Assembly (NCBI GenBank): GCA_047636995.1
Contig: JBLIGQ010000012.1
Span: 6,998-70,997 of the forward strand
Direction of reading: 5' to 3'
Source of the DNA: JAQWQB01 sp047636995
GTDB taxonomy: Bacteria > Bacteroidota > Bacteroidia > Flavobacteriales_D > Sanyastnellaceae
Length of the DNA: 64,000 nt
Below are positions 43,767 through 52,412 of this stretch, one piece after another (position 1 is the stretch's first letter; each line of letters begins with the position of its first letter). A model generated the notes under the pieces. It had not been told where the DNA came from. It was given only the letters and a program-made list of their open reading frames with translations, and searched no databases. A program made the translations under genes and the position numbers.

Positions 43767-44909
43767 ATGAGTGACATTCAAATGGTTGACCTTAATGGTC
43801 AATATCAACACATACAAACGGAAATCGACCAAGCAGTTTTGGACGTGATTCGTTCTACAGCGTACATCAATGGTCCTGAAGTAAAGTCTTTTCAGTCTGA
43901 ACTGGAAACGTACTTGAACATCAAACACGTTATACCTTGCGCTAACGGAACAGATGCCTTGCAAATTGCCATGATGGCCTTGGATTTAAAACCAGGAGAT
44001 GAAGTAATTACTCCCAATTTCACGTTCATCGCAACTGTGGAGGTAATTGCACTTCTTGGACTGAAGCCTGTAATTGTAGAAGTGGATCCACATACTTTCA
44101 ACATGGATCCAGAGGCGGTCAAAGCGGCCATCACATCAAAAACCAAAGTAATTGCGCCTGTGCATCTATTCGGACAGTGTGCAGATATGGACTCAATTTT
44201 GGCCATTGCTAAGGAACACAACCTTTTTGTAATAGAAGATACGGCACAGGCTATTTCTTCGCATTATACATTGGGAAATGGCGACACGCACAGAGCGGGA
44301 ACCATGGGTGATTTTGGATGTACAAGCTTTTTCCCATCAAAAAATTTAGGCTGTTTTGGAGATGGAGGAGCGCTTTACACAAACAATGATGAGCTTGCTG
44401 AAAAAGCGAGGCAAGTAGCAAACCACGGAATGAAAGTGCGCTACCATCATGATTTTGTTGGTGTAAACTCTAGGCTTGACAGTATACAAGCTGCAATCCT
44501 GCGCATCAAACTTCGTCACCTGGATTCATACTGCCAAGCTCGAATCAACGCAGCTGACTTTTACGACCAAGCTTTCGCTAACATCGAAGAACTGCAAACA
44601 CCCGTTCGCGACAGCAAATCAACACACACGTTTCATCAGTACACGCTGAAAACGAAAAAAATTGATAGAACAGGGCTCCAAAGTCACCTCATGAGCCAAG
44701 GAATCCCTGCAATGATATACTACCCAATTCCTCTGCACGTTCAAGTAGCGTTCAAAGACTTGGGCTATCAAAAGGGAGATTTCCCGGTAACAGAACAATT
44801 GTGCCTCGAGGTAATTAGCTTGCCAATGCACACTGAACTATCAGAAGAACAGCTTGTTCGCATCACGTCAGCTGTAATCGAATACATTGAACAACACCGA
44901 ACATCATGA
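43767..44909 (+). CDS. DegT/DnrJ/EryC1/StrS family sugar aminotransferase (WbpE-like)
   Basis: The 380-residue PLP enzyme has the family core TSFFPSKNLGCFGDGGALYT, with the Schiff-base Lys at residue 192. It also has HLFGQCADMDSI and a C-terminal MPAMIYYPIPLHVQ-type segment. With the WbpD-like acetyltransferase and WbpA-like dehydrogenase in the same operon it most likely aminates UDP-3-keto-GlcNAcA using glutamate. That is the third step of UDP-2,3-diacetamido-uronic acid synthesis. The ATG at 43767 follows the promoter; the frame from 43728 begins upstream of the -7 box. Its end overlaps the next gene by 4 nt. Confidence 0.88.
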   Translation: MSDIQMVDLNGQYQHIQTEIDQAVLDVIRSTAYINGPEVKSFQSELETYLNIKHVIPCANGTDALQIAMMALDLKPGDEVITPNFTFIATVEVIALLGLKPVIVEVDPHTFNMDPEAVKAAITSKTKVIAPVHLFGQCADMDSILAIAKEHNLFVIEDTAQAISSHYTLGNGDTHRAGTMGDFGCTSFFPSKNLGCFGDGGALYTNNDELAEKARQVANHGMKVRYHHDFVGVNSRLDSIQAAILRIKLRHLDSYCQARINAADFYDQAFANIEELQTPVRDSKSTHTFHQYTLKTKKIDRTGLQSHLMSQGIPAMIYYPIPLHVQVAFKDLGYQKGDFPVTEQLCLEVISLPMHTELSEEQLVRITSAVIEYIEQHRTS

Positions 44910-46249
44910 ATATAGCGGTAATAGGAACAGGATACGTCGGATTGGTAACAGGAACTTGTTTTGCTGAAACAGGCAACAATGTCGTTTGTGTTGACATCGA
45001 CAAAGAAAAAGTGGACCGGATGAGAAACGGCGAAGTGCCGATTTATGAGCCCCACTTGGACATCCTTTTCGAACGAAACGTTAAAGCTGGCAGGTTAACT
45101 TTTACCACCAATATTGAAGAAGTAGTGGATGATGCCGAAATCATCTTCCTTGCCCTTCCTACACCGCCAGGAGAAGACGGTTCGGCCGACCTTTCTTATG
45201 TACTGGGTGTAGCTTCTCAACTCGGAACACTCATCAAAGAGTACAAAGTCGTTATTGATAAAAGCACGGTGCCCGTAGGAACAGCTGAGAAGGTAAGAAA
45301 GGCCATCGCCGAAAAATGCAACGTGCCGTTTGATGTGGTTTCAAATCCGGAATTCTTGCGTGAAGGATACGCAGTGGATGATTTCATGAAGCCAGACCGT
45401 GTGGTAGTGGGACTTAGTTCACAACGCGCTCAGAAAGTGATGGAAGAGCTTTACAAACCATTCGTTAGACAAGGAAATCCATTGATATTTATGGATGAGA
45501 AATCTGCGGAACTCACTAAATACGCAGCCAACGCATTCCTTGCAACGAAGATTACTTTCATGAATGAAATTGCCAACTTCTGTGAAAAGGTTGGTGCAGA
45601 TGTAGATATGGTACGCCTTGGCATTGGAACTGATACCCGCATTGGAAAACGCTTCCTCTTCCCTGGAATTGGATACGGCGGTAGCTGCTTTCCCAAAGAT
45701 GTTCAAGCACTCGCAAAGTCTGGTGAAGACAACGATTACAATTTCGCCATTCTTGAGTCTGTGATGCGCATCAACAACAAGCAAAAAACAGTGCTTTTCG
45801 ACCCAATCAAAGACTACTTTAAGGGGAATCTCAAAGGAGTGAAAATTGCGCTTTGGGGATTGGCATTCAAACCAGAAACAGACGACATTCGCGAAGCCCC
45901 TTCTTTATACATGATTGAAAAATTACTGAATGAAGGAGCTGAAATCGTTGCTTTCGACCCTGAAGCAATGGGCAATGTGAAGAAAATGCTCGGAGACAGC
46001 ATCATGTTTTCTGATAGCGCTTATGGTGCCACTGAAAATGCAGACGCACTGTTAATCAGCACTGAATGGCAGGTCTTCAGAACACCAGACTTCAAAATTC
46101 TGGAAGAAAACCTGAACAATAAAGCTATTTTTGATGGCAGAAACCTTTACGACCTTGATAAAATGAAAGAACTTGGATTTTACTACAAGAGCATTGGGCG
46201 TGAAGTAATAAATAACAACGTTGAAGTAAGCTCAAACGAAAAATCATGA
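44906..46249 (+). CDS. ugd: UDP-glucose 6-dehydrogenase
   Basis: The 447-residue enzyme begins with the NAD fold VIGTGYVGLVTGTCFAETG. It has the KSTVPVGTAEKV and NPEFLREGYAVDDFMKPDR motifs, and the catalytic Cys261 in GIGYGGSCFPKDVQA. It oxidises UDP-glucose twice to UDP-glucuronate using 2 NAD+. It is joined by 4-nt overlaps to the aminotransferase and to the UDP-glucuronate decarboxylase-like gene, which would use its product. Confidence 0.94.
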   Translation: MNIAVIGTGYVGLVTGTCFAETGNNVVCVDIDKEKVDRMRNGEVPIYEPHLDILFERNVKAGRLTFTTNIEEVVDDAEIIFLALPTPPGEDGSADLSYVLGVASQLGTLIKEYKVVIDKSTVPVGTAEKVRKAIAEKCNVPFDVVSNPEFLREGYAVDDFMKPDRVVVGLSSQRAQKVMEELYKPFVRQGNPLIFMDEKSAELTKYAANAFLATKITFMNEIANFCEKVGADVDMVRLGIGTDTRIGKRFLFPGIGYGGSCFPKDVQALAKSGEDNDYNFAILESVMRINNKQKTVLFDPIKDYFKGNLKGVKIALWGLAFKPETDDIREAPSLYMIEKLLNEGAEIVAFDPEAMGNVKKMLGDSIMFSDSAYGATENADALLISTEWQVFRTPDFKILEENLNNKAIFDGRNLYDLDKMKELGFYYKSIGREVINNNVEVSSNEKS

Positions 46250-47229
46250 AACGTGTTCTCATTACCGGTGCTGCCGGATTTTTAGGGTCACACCTTTGTG
46301 ATCGCTTTGTCAAAGAAGGATGCCATGTTATAGCCATGGACAACCTCATCACTGGTGACCTCAAAAACATTGAGCACCTGATGCCTGAGGAGAACTTCGA
46401 ATTCAACCACCATGATGTTTCGAAGCACATTCACATTCCAGGTGACCTCGACTACATTTTGCATTTTGCCTCTCCAGCAAGTCCAATAGACTACTTAAAA
46501 ATTCCAATCCAAACCTTAAAGGTTGGATCTCTAGGAGTGCACAACTGCCTTGGTCTTGCTAAAGCGAAAGGAGCACGAATGCTCATTGCATCAACTTCAG
46601 AAATCTACGGTGACCCACTTGTTCATCCTCAAACTGAAGAATATTGGGGCAATGTAAACCCTGTTGGTCCACGAGGTGTTTATGATGAAGCAAAACGCTT
46701 CCAAGAAGCTATGACCATGGCTTATCACACCTTCCATGGTGTTCAGACACGCATTGCACGAATATTCAATACTTACGGCCCGCGCATGAGGCTGAATGAC
46801 GGACGCGTTTTACCGGCTTTCATCGGACAAGCATTGAGAGGTGAAGACCTAACCATATTTGGAGATGGATCTCAAACACGGTCATTTTGCTACGTTGGAG
46901 ATTTAGTTGAAGGCTTGCACAGACTGCTCATGTCTGATCATGCTGAGCCTGTGAACATTGGTAATCCAGATGAAATCAGCATCAGTGACTTTGCAGAAGA
47001 AATCATCAAATTAACAGGTACAGATCAAAAAGTGATCTACAAAGACCTTCCTGTTGATGACCCAAAACAACGTCAGCCAGACATCACTAAAGCACGCGCA
47101 ATTCTAAATTGGGAACCAAAAGTTTCTCGCGCTGAGGGACTGAAAATAACTTATACCTATTTCAAGTCTCTATCAGGAGATGAATTGCACAAGAAAGATC
47201 ACAAAATCTTTGATTCATACATAAAATAA
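46246..47229 (+). CDS. SDR-family UDP-glucuronate decarboxylase (UDP-xylose synthase-like)
   Basis: The 327-residue short-chain dehydrogenase has GAAGFLGSHLCDRF, the LHFASPASPIDYLKIPIQTL segment and TSEIYGDPLVHPQ. The active-site YDEAKRFQEA with the Tyr-x-x-x-Lys pair and NTYGPRMRLNDGRVLPAF are hallmarks of UDP-xylose synthase. It converts UDP-glucuronate to UDP-xylose with enzyme-bound NAD. It directly follows ugd (4-nt overlap), which supplies its substrate, and its stop shares one base with the next ATG (TAATG). Confidence 0.9.
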   Translation: MKRVLITGAAGFLGSHLCDRFVKEGCHVIAMDNLITGDLKNIEHLMPEENFEFNHHDVSKHIHIPGDLDYILHFASPASPIDYLKIPIQTLKVGSLGVHNCLGLAKAKGARMLIASTSEIYGDPLVHPQTEEYWGNVNPVGPRGVYDEAKRFQEAMTMAYHTFHGVQTRIARIFNTYGPRMRLNDGRVLPAFIGQALRGEDLTIFGDGSQTRSFCYVGDLVEGLHRLLMSDHAEPVNIGNPDEISISDFAEEIIKLTGTDQKVIYKDLPVDDPKQRQPDITKARAILNWEPKVSRAEGLKITYTYFKSLSGDELHKKDHKIFDSYIK

Positions 47230-47810
47230 TGGCTTACTTCGCACACGAAACAGCTGTAATTGATGACGGATGCACCATAGGTGAAGGGTCCAAGATTTGG
47301 CACTTTTCGCACATCATGTCTAAAGCTGTTTTAGGAAAGGAGTGTAACGTTGGTCAAAACGTTGTAATTTCTCCCGAAGTTGTGCTCGGAAACAATGTTA
47401 AGGTTCAGAATAATGTTTCAATCTACACAGGTGTGACTTGTGAAGATGATGTCTTTTTAGGACCTAGCTGTGTTTTCACGAATGTAACTAATCCGCGCAG
47501 CGCGGTGAACAGAAGAGGGCAATATGCCATAACCATTGTAAAACAAGGCGCAAGTATTGGTGCAAATGCAACCATCGTTTGCGGAAACGATATTGGCAAA
47601 TTCGCCTTCATTGGAGCAGGAGCAGTGGTCACGAAAGATATCCCTGCCTATTCCCTTTGGGTAGGAAATCCTGCGAAACAATTAGGTTGGATGAGTGAAT
47701 TCGGCCACAGACTTGAGTTTGACTCCTCAGGAAATGCCATTTGTGAAGAGAGTGGTGATATATATATTCTAGAAAACGGAAAAGTGCATAAACTTGCACC
47801 AAGCAAATAA
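47229..47810 (+). CDS. left-handed beta-helix N-acetyltransferase (WbpD-like)
   Basis: The 193-residue protein is made of hexapeptide repeats (IDDGCTIGEGSKIWHFSHI, VLGKECNVGQNVVISPEVVLG, TIVCGNDIGKFAFIGAGAVV). It ends DIPAYSLWVGNPAKQLGWMSE. This is the layout of WbpD, which acetylates the 3-amino group of UDP-2-acetamido-3-amino-glucuronate with acetyl-CoA. Operon partners fit this: the aminotransferase at 43767 and the UDP-GlcNAc dehydrogenase 3 nt downstream. Confidence 0.88.
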   Translation: MAYFAHETAVIDDGCTIGEGSKIWHFSHIMSKAVLGKECNVGQNVVISPEVVLGNNVKVQNNVSIYTGVTCEDDVFLGPSCVFTNVTNPRSAVNRRGQYAITIVKQGASIGANATIVCGNDIGKFAFIGAGAVVTKDIPAYSLWVGNPAKQLGWMSEFGHRLEFDSSGNAICEESGDIYILENGKVHKLAPSK

Positions 47811-47813
47811 ATC

Positions 47814-49112
47814 ATGATTTACGAAAAGCTACGTAACAAAGAAGCAACAATGGCTGTTGTAGGACTCGGATACGTCGGACTCCCTATCGCCCTTGAATTT
47901 GCTCGTGAAATCAAAGTTCTAGGTTTCGACATCAATGCCCAAAGAGTGGAGCTCATGAAGAAAGGGATTGACCCTTCTAATGAGCTTGAATCTTCAGCCT
48001 TCGACGGCTGTGACATTGAGTTCACTGCAAACCCTGATGATTTGAAGAAGGCTAACTTCTTTGTCATTGCGGTTCCTACACCCATTAATGATAGCAATCA
48101 GCCAGATCTTGGCCCTGTGCTTTCTGCATCCAGAGGTGTTGGAAATGCATTGAAAAAAGGAGATTACGTAGTGTTTGAATCTACTGTTTACCCTGGTTGT
48201 ACAGAAGATGACTGTGTTCCCGTTCTTGAATCTCTTTCTGGTCTCAAAATGGGTGATGACTTCAAAGTAGGTTATTCACCAGAGCGTATTAATCCAGGAG
48301 ACAAGCAGCATACCATTCGAACGATTGTTAAAGTTGTGGCAGGAAACGATGCTGAGTCACTTGACGAAATTGCGAAGACCTACGAAATTGTTATTGATGC
48401 TGGAGTACACAGAGCAGCCAACATTAAAACAGCAGAGGCTTCTAAGGTTATAGAAAACACCCAGCGTGATGTGAATATCTCATTGATCAATGAGCTTTCA
48501 ATCATCCTAAACCGTGTTGGAATTAACACGTATGATGTACTTGAATGTGCAGCTACGAAGTGGAACTTCTTGAACTTCACTCCAGGATTAGTAGGCGGAC
48601 ACTGCATTGGTGTTGATCCTTACTACCTAACCCACAAAGCGAAAAAATTAGGCTATCATGCACGTGTGATTAATAGTGGTCGTTACGTAAATGACAGCAT
48701 GGGACCTTACGTTGGTAAGCAAACTGTAAAACGTATTCTTGAACAAGGAAAAAACATTCTTGACGCACGCGTCCTCGTGATGGGAGCTACCTTTAAGGAA
48801 AATGTTAGCGACATCCGTAACTCAAAAGTGATTGACGTTATTCGTGAATTGGAATCCTTCTCTGTTAACGTAGATGTTGTTGATCCTTGGGCAGACCCCG
48901 CTGAAGTGAAACACGAATACGATGTAGACTTGGTCAAAGAAGCAAAGAAAGGAGCTTATGATGCTGTTATTGTGGCCGTAAACCATCAAGAATATGACAA
49001 CTACACAGAAGATGACTTCAAATTGCTCATGAATGATGAACAAGGTGTGATAGTTGATCTGAAAGGAACCTACAGACGCATTATAAAAGACCTAGTTTAC
49101 TGGAGTCTTTAA
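47814..49112 (+). CDS. nucleotide-sugar dehydrogenase (WbpA/TviB-like UDP-GlcNAc 6-dehydrogenase)
   Basis: The 432-residue enzyme has VVGLGYVGLPIALEFA, the FVIAVPTPINDSNQPDL segment and VFESTVYPGCTEDDC, and SPERINPGDKQHTI, which separates WbpA/TviB enzymes from Ugd. Catalytic Cys264 lies in GLVGGHCIGVDPYYLTHKA. It should oxidise UDP-GlcNAc (or its ManNAc epimer) to the uronate, starting the pathway that the WbpE- and WbpD-like enzymes continue. The 3-dehydrogenase WbpB and epimerase WbpI needed between and after them are not in this window. Confidence 0.9.
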   Translation: MIYEKLRNKEATMAVVGLGYVGLPIALEFAREIKVLGFDINAQRVELMKKGIDPSNELESSAFDGCDIEFTANPDDLKKANFFVIAVPTPINDSNQPDLGPVLSASRGVGNALKKGDYVVFESTVYPGCTEDDCVPVLESLSGLKMGDDFKVGYSPERINPGDKQHTIRTIVKVVAGNDAESLDEIAKTYEIVIDAGVHRAANIKTAEASKVIENTQRDVNISLINELSIILNRVGINTYDVLECAATKWNFLNFTPGLVGGHCIGVDPYYLTHKAKKLGYHARVINSGRYVNDSMGPYVGKQTVKRILEQGKNILDARVLVMGATFKENVSDIRNSKVIDVIRELESFSVNVDVVDPWADPAEVKHEYDVDLVKEAKKGAYDAVIVAVNHQEYDNYTEDDFKLLMNDEQGVIVDLKGTYRRIIKDLVYWSL

Positions 49113-49126
49113 GCGCTAATCAACGA

Positions 49127-50191
49127 ATGGAATACAAACGAACGATTGTAGTAACTGGAGGAGCAGGATTCATTGGGTCCCACCTCATTCGTCTACTCGT
49201 TCGTAAATACCCCAGCTATCACATCATTAATTTCGACAAACTGACTTACGCAGGAAACTTGTCGAACCTTACAGATGTATCTAAATTACGGAACTACACT
49301 TTTGTAAAAGGCGATATTTGCGATGCGCAAGATGTAGATAAGCTCTTTACAGAATTCAAAGCAGATAGCGTTATTCATCTCGCAGCGGAAAGCCATGTAG
49401 ATCGTTCCATTGAAGACCCCTTGTCTTTTATAGAAACGAACATCAAAGGCACCGCCGTCTTGCTCAACGCATGCAGAGAACACTGGTCAGAAAGAAAATT
49501 TCGTGATTGCCTCTTCTATCATGTAAGCACAGACGAGGTGTTTGGCTCACTGGGGAGCGAAGGCATGTTCACAGAAGAGACGGCCTACGATCCTAGGAGT
49601 CCGTACTCAGCTTCTAAAGCTTCGTCAGATCACCTCGTAAGATCGTACCACCACACCTATGGCATTCCGGTCATGATCTCGAATTGCTCTAACAACTACG
49701 GAAGCCATCAATTTCCAGAAAAATTGATTCCTCTGATGATTCAAAACATCATAAAAGAGAAGCCTCTCCCTGTTTATGGCCAAGGAATTAATGTGCGTGA
49801 TTGGCTTTGGGTCAATGACCATGCTGATGCCATTGACACTATTTTTCACAACGGAAGAATAGGAGAAACTTACGCCATCGGAGGTAAAAACGAAATGACC
49901 AATATAGCGCTTGTTCGTCTGCTCTGTCAACTGGTAGACCAAAAGATGGACAGGCCGGAAGGCTCTGCTGAAAAGCTAATCACATTCGTTACAGACAGAG
50001 CCGGACATGACCTCAGGTATGCTATTGACCCTGCAAAACTAGAAGGTGAACTTGGGTGGACACCGAGTGTTACTTTTGAAGAAGGCTTAGCAATAACCAT
50101 TGATTGGTACCTTCAAAACACCAAGTGGCTAGATGATGTTACTTCAGGTGGTTATATCAATTATTACGACAGTATGTACGGCAATCGCTAG
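49127..50191 (+). CDS. rfbB: dTDP-glucose 4,6-dehydratase
   Basis: The 354-residue enzyme has GGAGFIGSHLIRLLV, HLAAESHVDRSIEDP and HVSTDEVFGSLG. The active-site YSASKASSDHLVRSYH and SNCSNNYGSHQFPEKLIPLM are the signature of RmlB/RfbB. It makes dTDP-4-keto-6-deoxyglucose using bound NAD, a precursor of rhamnose and many deoxy-amino sugars. The other rml genes are not adjacent. It follows the preceding dehydrogenase by 14 nt. Confidence 0.95.
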   Translation: MEYKRTIVVTGGAGFIGSHLIRLLVRKYPSYHIINFDKLTYAGNLSNLTDVSKLRNYTFVKGDICDAQDVDKLFTEFKADSVIHLAAESHVDRSIEDPLSFIETNIKGTAVLLNACREHWSERKFRDCLFYHVSTDEVFGSLGSEGMFTEETAYDPRSPYSASKASSDHLVRSYHHTYGIPVMISNCSNNYGSHQFPEKLIPLMIQNIIKEKPLPVYGQGINVRDWLWVNDHADAIDTIFHNGRIGETYAIGGKNEMTNIALVRLLCQLVDQKMDRPEGSAEKLITFVTDRAGHDLRYAIDPAKLEGELGWTPSVTFEEGLAITIDWYLQNTKWLDDVTSGGYINYYDSMYGNR

Positions 50192-50200
50192 CAGTTTAGA

Positions 50201-50208
50201 TACCTTTG
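50201..50208 (+). promoter_or_regulatory. internal -7 box before the CpsB-like gene
   Basis: TACCTTTG is a perfect -7 match only 4 nt before the ATG at 50213. No -33 TTG is seen at 19-21 nt. If used, the transcript would be nearly leaderless. Confidence 0.3.
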
Positions 50209-50212
50209 TGGA

Positions 50213-50959
50213 ATGTCAGTTATCTCACGCCTTTTCGGTAAGAAACGTATTTTAGAGCCCATAGATTTATCGGTTCTGAAGGTTGACATGCACTCACACC
50301 TCATCCCTGGTATTGATGATGGTTCTCCTGATTTAAGGACTTCAATTGAGATGCTCCATCGGTTTGAATCAATGGGCTACCAGAAAGTAATCACAACGCC
50401 TCACGTGATGAGTGATTACTACAGAAACTCAAGTGACACCATATTGCATGGGAGAGATCGCGTGCGAGAAGCACTTGTAAAGGAAGGCATCAACATTGAG
50501 TTTGAAGCTGCCGCTGAATACTATCTAGACGAACACTTCGACGCCCTAATTGACGCTGATGACGTGCTTACTTTCGGTAAAAAACACGTGCTTTTTGAGC
50601 TGGCTTTCATGGCAGAACCCGACATTCTCAAAAACATCCTCTTCAAGCTTCAAATGAAAGGATACCGGCCCATACTTGCCCACCCTGAACGCTATGGGTA
50701 TTGGCACAAAGAATTGCATCAGTTTCATGATTTGTTTGACAGAGACATCTTACTTCAAGTCAACATCAATTCTTTGACCGGCACGTATTCTCCAGAGGTT
50801 CAAAAAACGGCGGAATACCTTATTGACAATAATTTAGTCACTTTCATGGGGACTGACTGTCACCATCACGGACACATTGATTTAGTAAAGCAGGCACAAA
50901 AGCTACCTCATCTGCACAAAATCATCGAAAGTGGTAATCTGAAGAACAACCAGCTTTAA
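50213..50959 (+). CDS. CpsB/CapC-type tyrosine-protein phosphatase (PHP family)
   Basis: The 248-residue protein has the PHP metal-binding motifs VDMHSHLIPGIDDGSPD, ITTPHVMSDYY, ILAHPERYGYW and MGTDCHHHGH. These bind metal ions in CpsB/YwqE tyrosine phosphatases. Such enzymes dephosphorylate the BY-kinase that controls capsule polymer length and export. Its position at the end of the sugar operon supports that role; the partner kinase/Wzz is not in this window. Its stop overlaps the convergent ferredoxin gene by 4 nt. Confidence 0.9.
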   Translation: MSVISRLFGKKRILEPIDLSVLKVDMHSHLIPGIDDGSPDLRTSIEMLHRFESMGYQKVITTPHVMSDYYRNSSDTILHGRDRVREALVKEGINIEFEAAAEYYLDEHFDALIDADDVLTFGKKHVLFELAFMAEPDILKNILFKLQMKGYRPILAHPERYGYWHKELHQFHDLFDRDILLQVNINSLTGTYSPEVQKTAEYLIDNNLVTFMGTDCHHHGHIDLVKQAQKLPHLHKIIESGNLKNNQL

Positions 50960-51279
50960 TCTCCCACTTCAGCAAGGCGCACCACCAATCCGTCTGTTTC
51001 ATCAGAAAGATACAGCTGACAGCCTAATCTACTATTGCTTTCAACATGAAAGGCTTGATCTAACATGTCTTCCTCATCATCAGAAGCTGCATGCAGTTGA
51101 TGCTCAGACTCAACGTACATGTGACATGAAGCGCACATAGCCATCCCACCGCACGTTCCTTCAACAGGCAGTTCATAGCTCTTACACACTTCCATCATAT
51201 TCATTCCCATGTCTGTAGGAGCTTCCAACTCATGAGCTACCCCTTCGCGATCAATTACAGTCAATTTGATAATACCCAT
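50956..51279 (-). CDS. 2Fe-2S ferredoxin (adrenodoxin/plant type)
   Basis: The 107-residue protein has cluster ligands Cys43, Cys49 and Cys52 in GTCGGMAMCASCH and Cys87 in RLGCQLYL. The Cys-x5-Cys-x2-Cys spacing and the acidic MLDQAFHVE helix match ISC-type vertebrate/bacterial ferredoxins. It carries single electrons in the cytoplasm. The gene begins 1 nt after the stop of the reductase gene, so the two are co-translated and probably partners. Confidence 0.93.
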   Translation of the reverse strand: MGIIKLTVIDREGVAHELEAPTDMGMNMMEVCKSYELPVEGTCGGMAMCASCHMYVESEHQLHAASDDEEDMLDQAFHVESNSRLGCQLYLSDETDGLVVRLAEVGD

Positions 51280-51280
51280 A

Positions 51281-52285
51281 TCAGAATCCTTGTACTCCGT
51301 TTACCGTGGTATATTTTAATACCAAGTTTTTATCCGGGTTGATCCGCTTATAAGCAGATTGAACCATCAAAGTTGCTTCGTGAAAACCACAAAGAATGAG
51401 TTTCAATTTCCCTGGATAGGTATTGACATCGCCAATGGCATAAATACCAGGTATGTTCGTGCTGTAATCGAAGGTGTCTACTTCAATAGCATTTTTAGTC
51501 ACATTCAATCCCCAGTCAGAAATTGGCCCAAGCTTTGGAGAAAGACCGAACAATGGCATCCAGTGATCACATGCCACATGCTTATCTCCTTCTTTAGTCT
51601 TAACAGTAATACCATTCAAATGGTCATCACCGGTAATACCTATAACTTCAGCGTCAGTCAACAATGTAACGCGTCCTGATTTCGCCATGTCTTCCACCTT
51701 CTGAACACTGTCTAAGTGTCCGCGGAAAGAGCTTCGTCTATGAACCATAGTCACTTTGTTCGCAACGCCATCTGCCAAGAATATAACCCAGTCAAGTGCA
51801 GAGTCTCCTCCACCAGAAATCACCACGTCTTTCCCTTTGTAAAAATTAGGATCCTTAATAATGTACTCTACTCCCTTATCTTCGAAATCAATCAAATTTG
51901 GAACAGGTGGCTTTCGAGGCTCGAAAGAGCCTAATCCTCCGGCAATTGCAACAATAGGGGCCATGTGCTTGGTACCCCTGTTCGTTGTAACAATGAATTT
52001 ATCATCATCTGTTTTCTCAATCGTATCAGCTCTTTCTCCTAAAGTAAAAGTGGGTTTAAATGGCTCAATCTGAACCATGAGATTATCTACAAGATCTCCA
52101 GCTAATACTTCCGGGAAAGCGGGGATATCATAGATGGGCTTCTTGGGATAGATTTCAGCACACTGTCCGCCAGGTTGCGGCAAAGCATCAATCAAATGAC
52201 ATCGTAGTTTGAGCAAGCCAGCTTCAAACACAGTGAATAAGCCAACCGGTCCGGCTCCAATAATCAGGATATCTGTTTCGATCAT
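51281..52285 (-). CDS. ferredoxin-NADP reductase, thioredoxin-reductase-like (YumC type)
   Basis: The 334-residue flavoprotein has the FAD fold IIGAGPVGLFTVFEAGLL and LPQPGGQCAEIYPKKPIYDIP. The NADP fold is VVISGGGDSALDWVIFL, followed by VTMVHRRSSFRGH. The closing segment is GIYAIGDVNTYPGKLKLILCGFHEA. The redox CxxC of thioredoxin reductase is absent, which points to ferredoxin/flavodoxin reductase. The ferredoxin encoded 1 nt downstream is the obvious partner. Confidence 0.92.
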   Translation of the reverse strand: MIETDILIIGAGPVGLFTVFEAGLLKLRCHLIDALPQPGGQCAEIYPKKPIYDIPAFPEVLAGDLVDNLMVQIEPFKPTFTLGERADTIEKTDDDKFIVTTNRGTKHMAPIVAIAGGLGSFEPRKPPVPNLIDFEDKGVEYIIKDPNFYKGKDVVISGGGDSALDWVIFLADGVANKVTMVHRRSSFRGHLDSVQKVEDMAKSGRVTLLTDAEVIGITGDDHLNGITVKTKEGDKHVACDHWMPLFGLSPKLGPISDWGLNVTKNAIEVDTFDYSTNIPGIYAIGDVNTYPGKLKLILCGFHEATLMVQSAYKRINPDKNLVLKYTTVNGVQGF

Positions 52286-52301
52286 TCCTTAAAAATTTGG
52301 A

Positions 52302-52309
52302 CAAAAGTA
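52302..52309 (-). promoter_or_regulatory. -7 box of the reductase-ferredoxin operon
   Basis: On the minus strand TACTTTTG (52309-52302) matches TAnnTTTG, 16 nt before the ATG at 52285. No -33 TTG at the usual distance. Confidence 0.4.
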
Positions 52310-52412
52310 TTTAAAAATCCCCATCCATGCAGTAGATAATAGGAAGAACAGTGGAAACTTAGAATTGTTCCAAATTTAGAGAAAGACAATTAGAATAACT
52401 CTACTTATAAAA

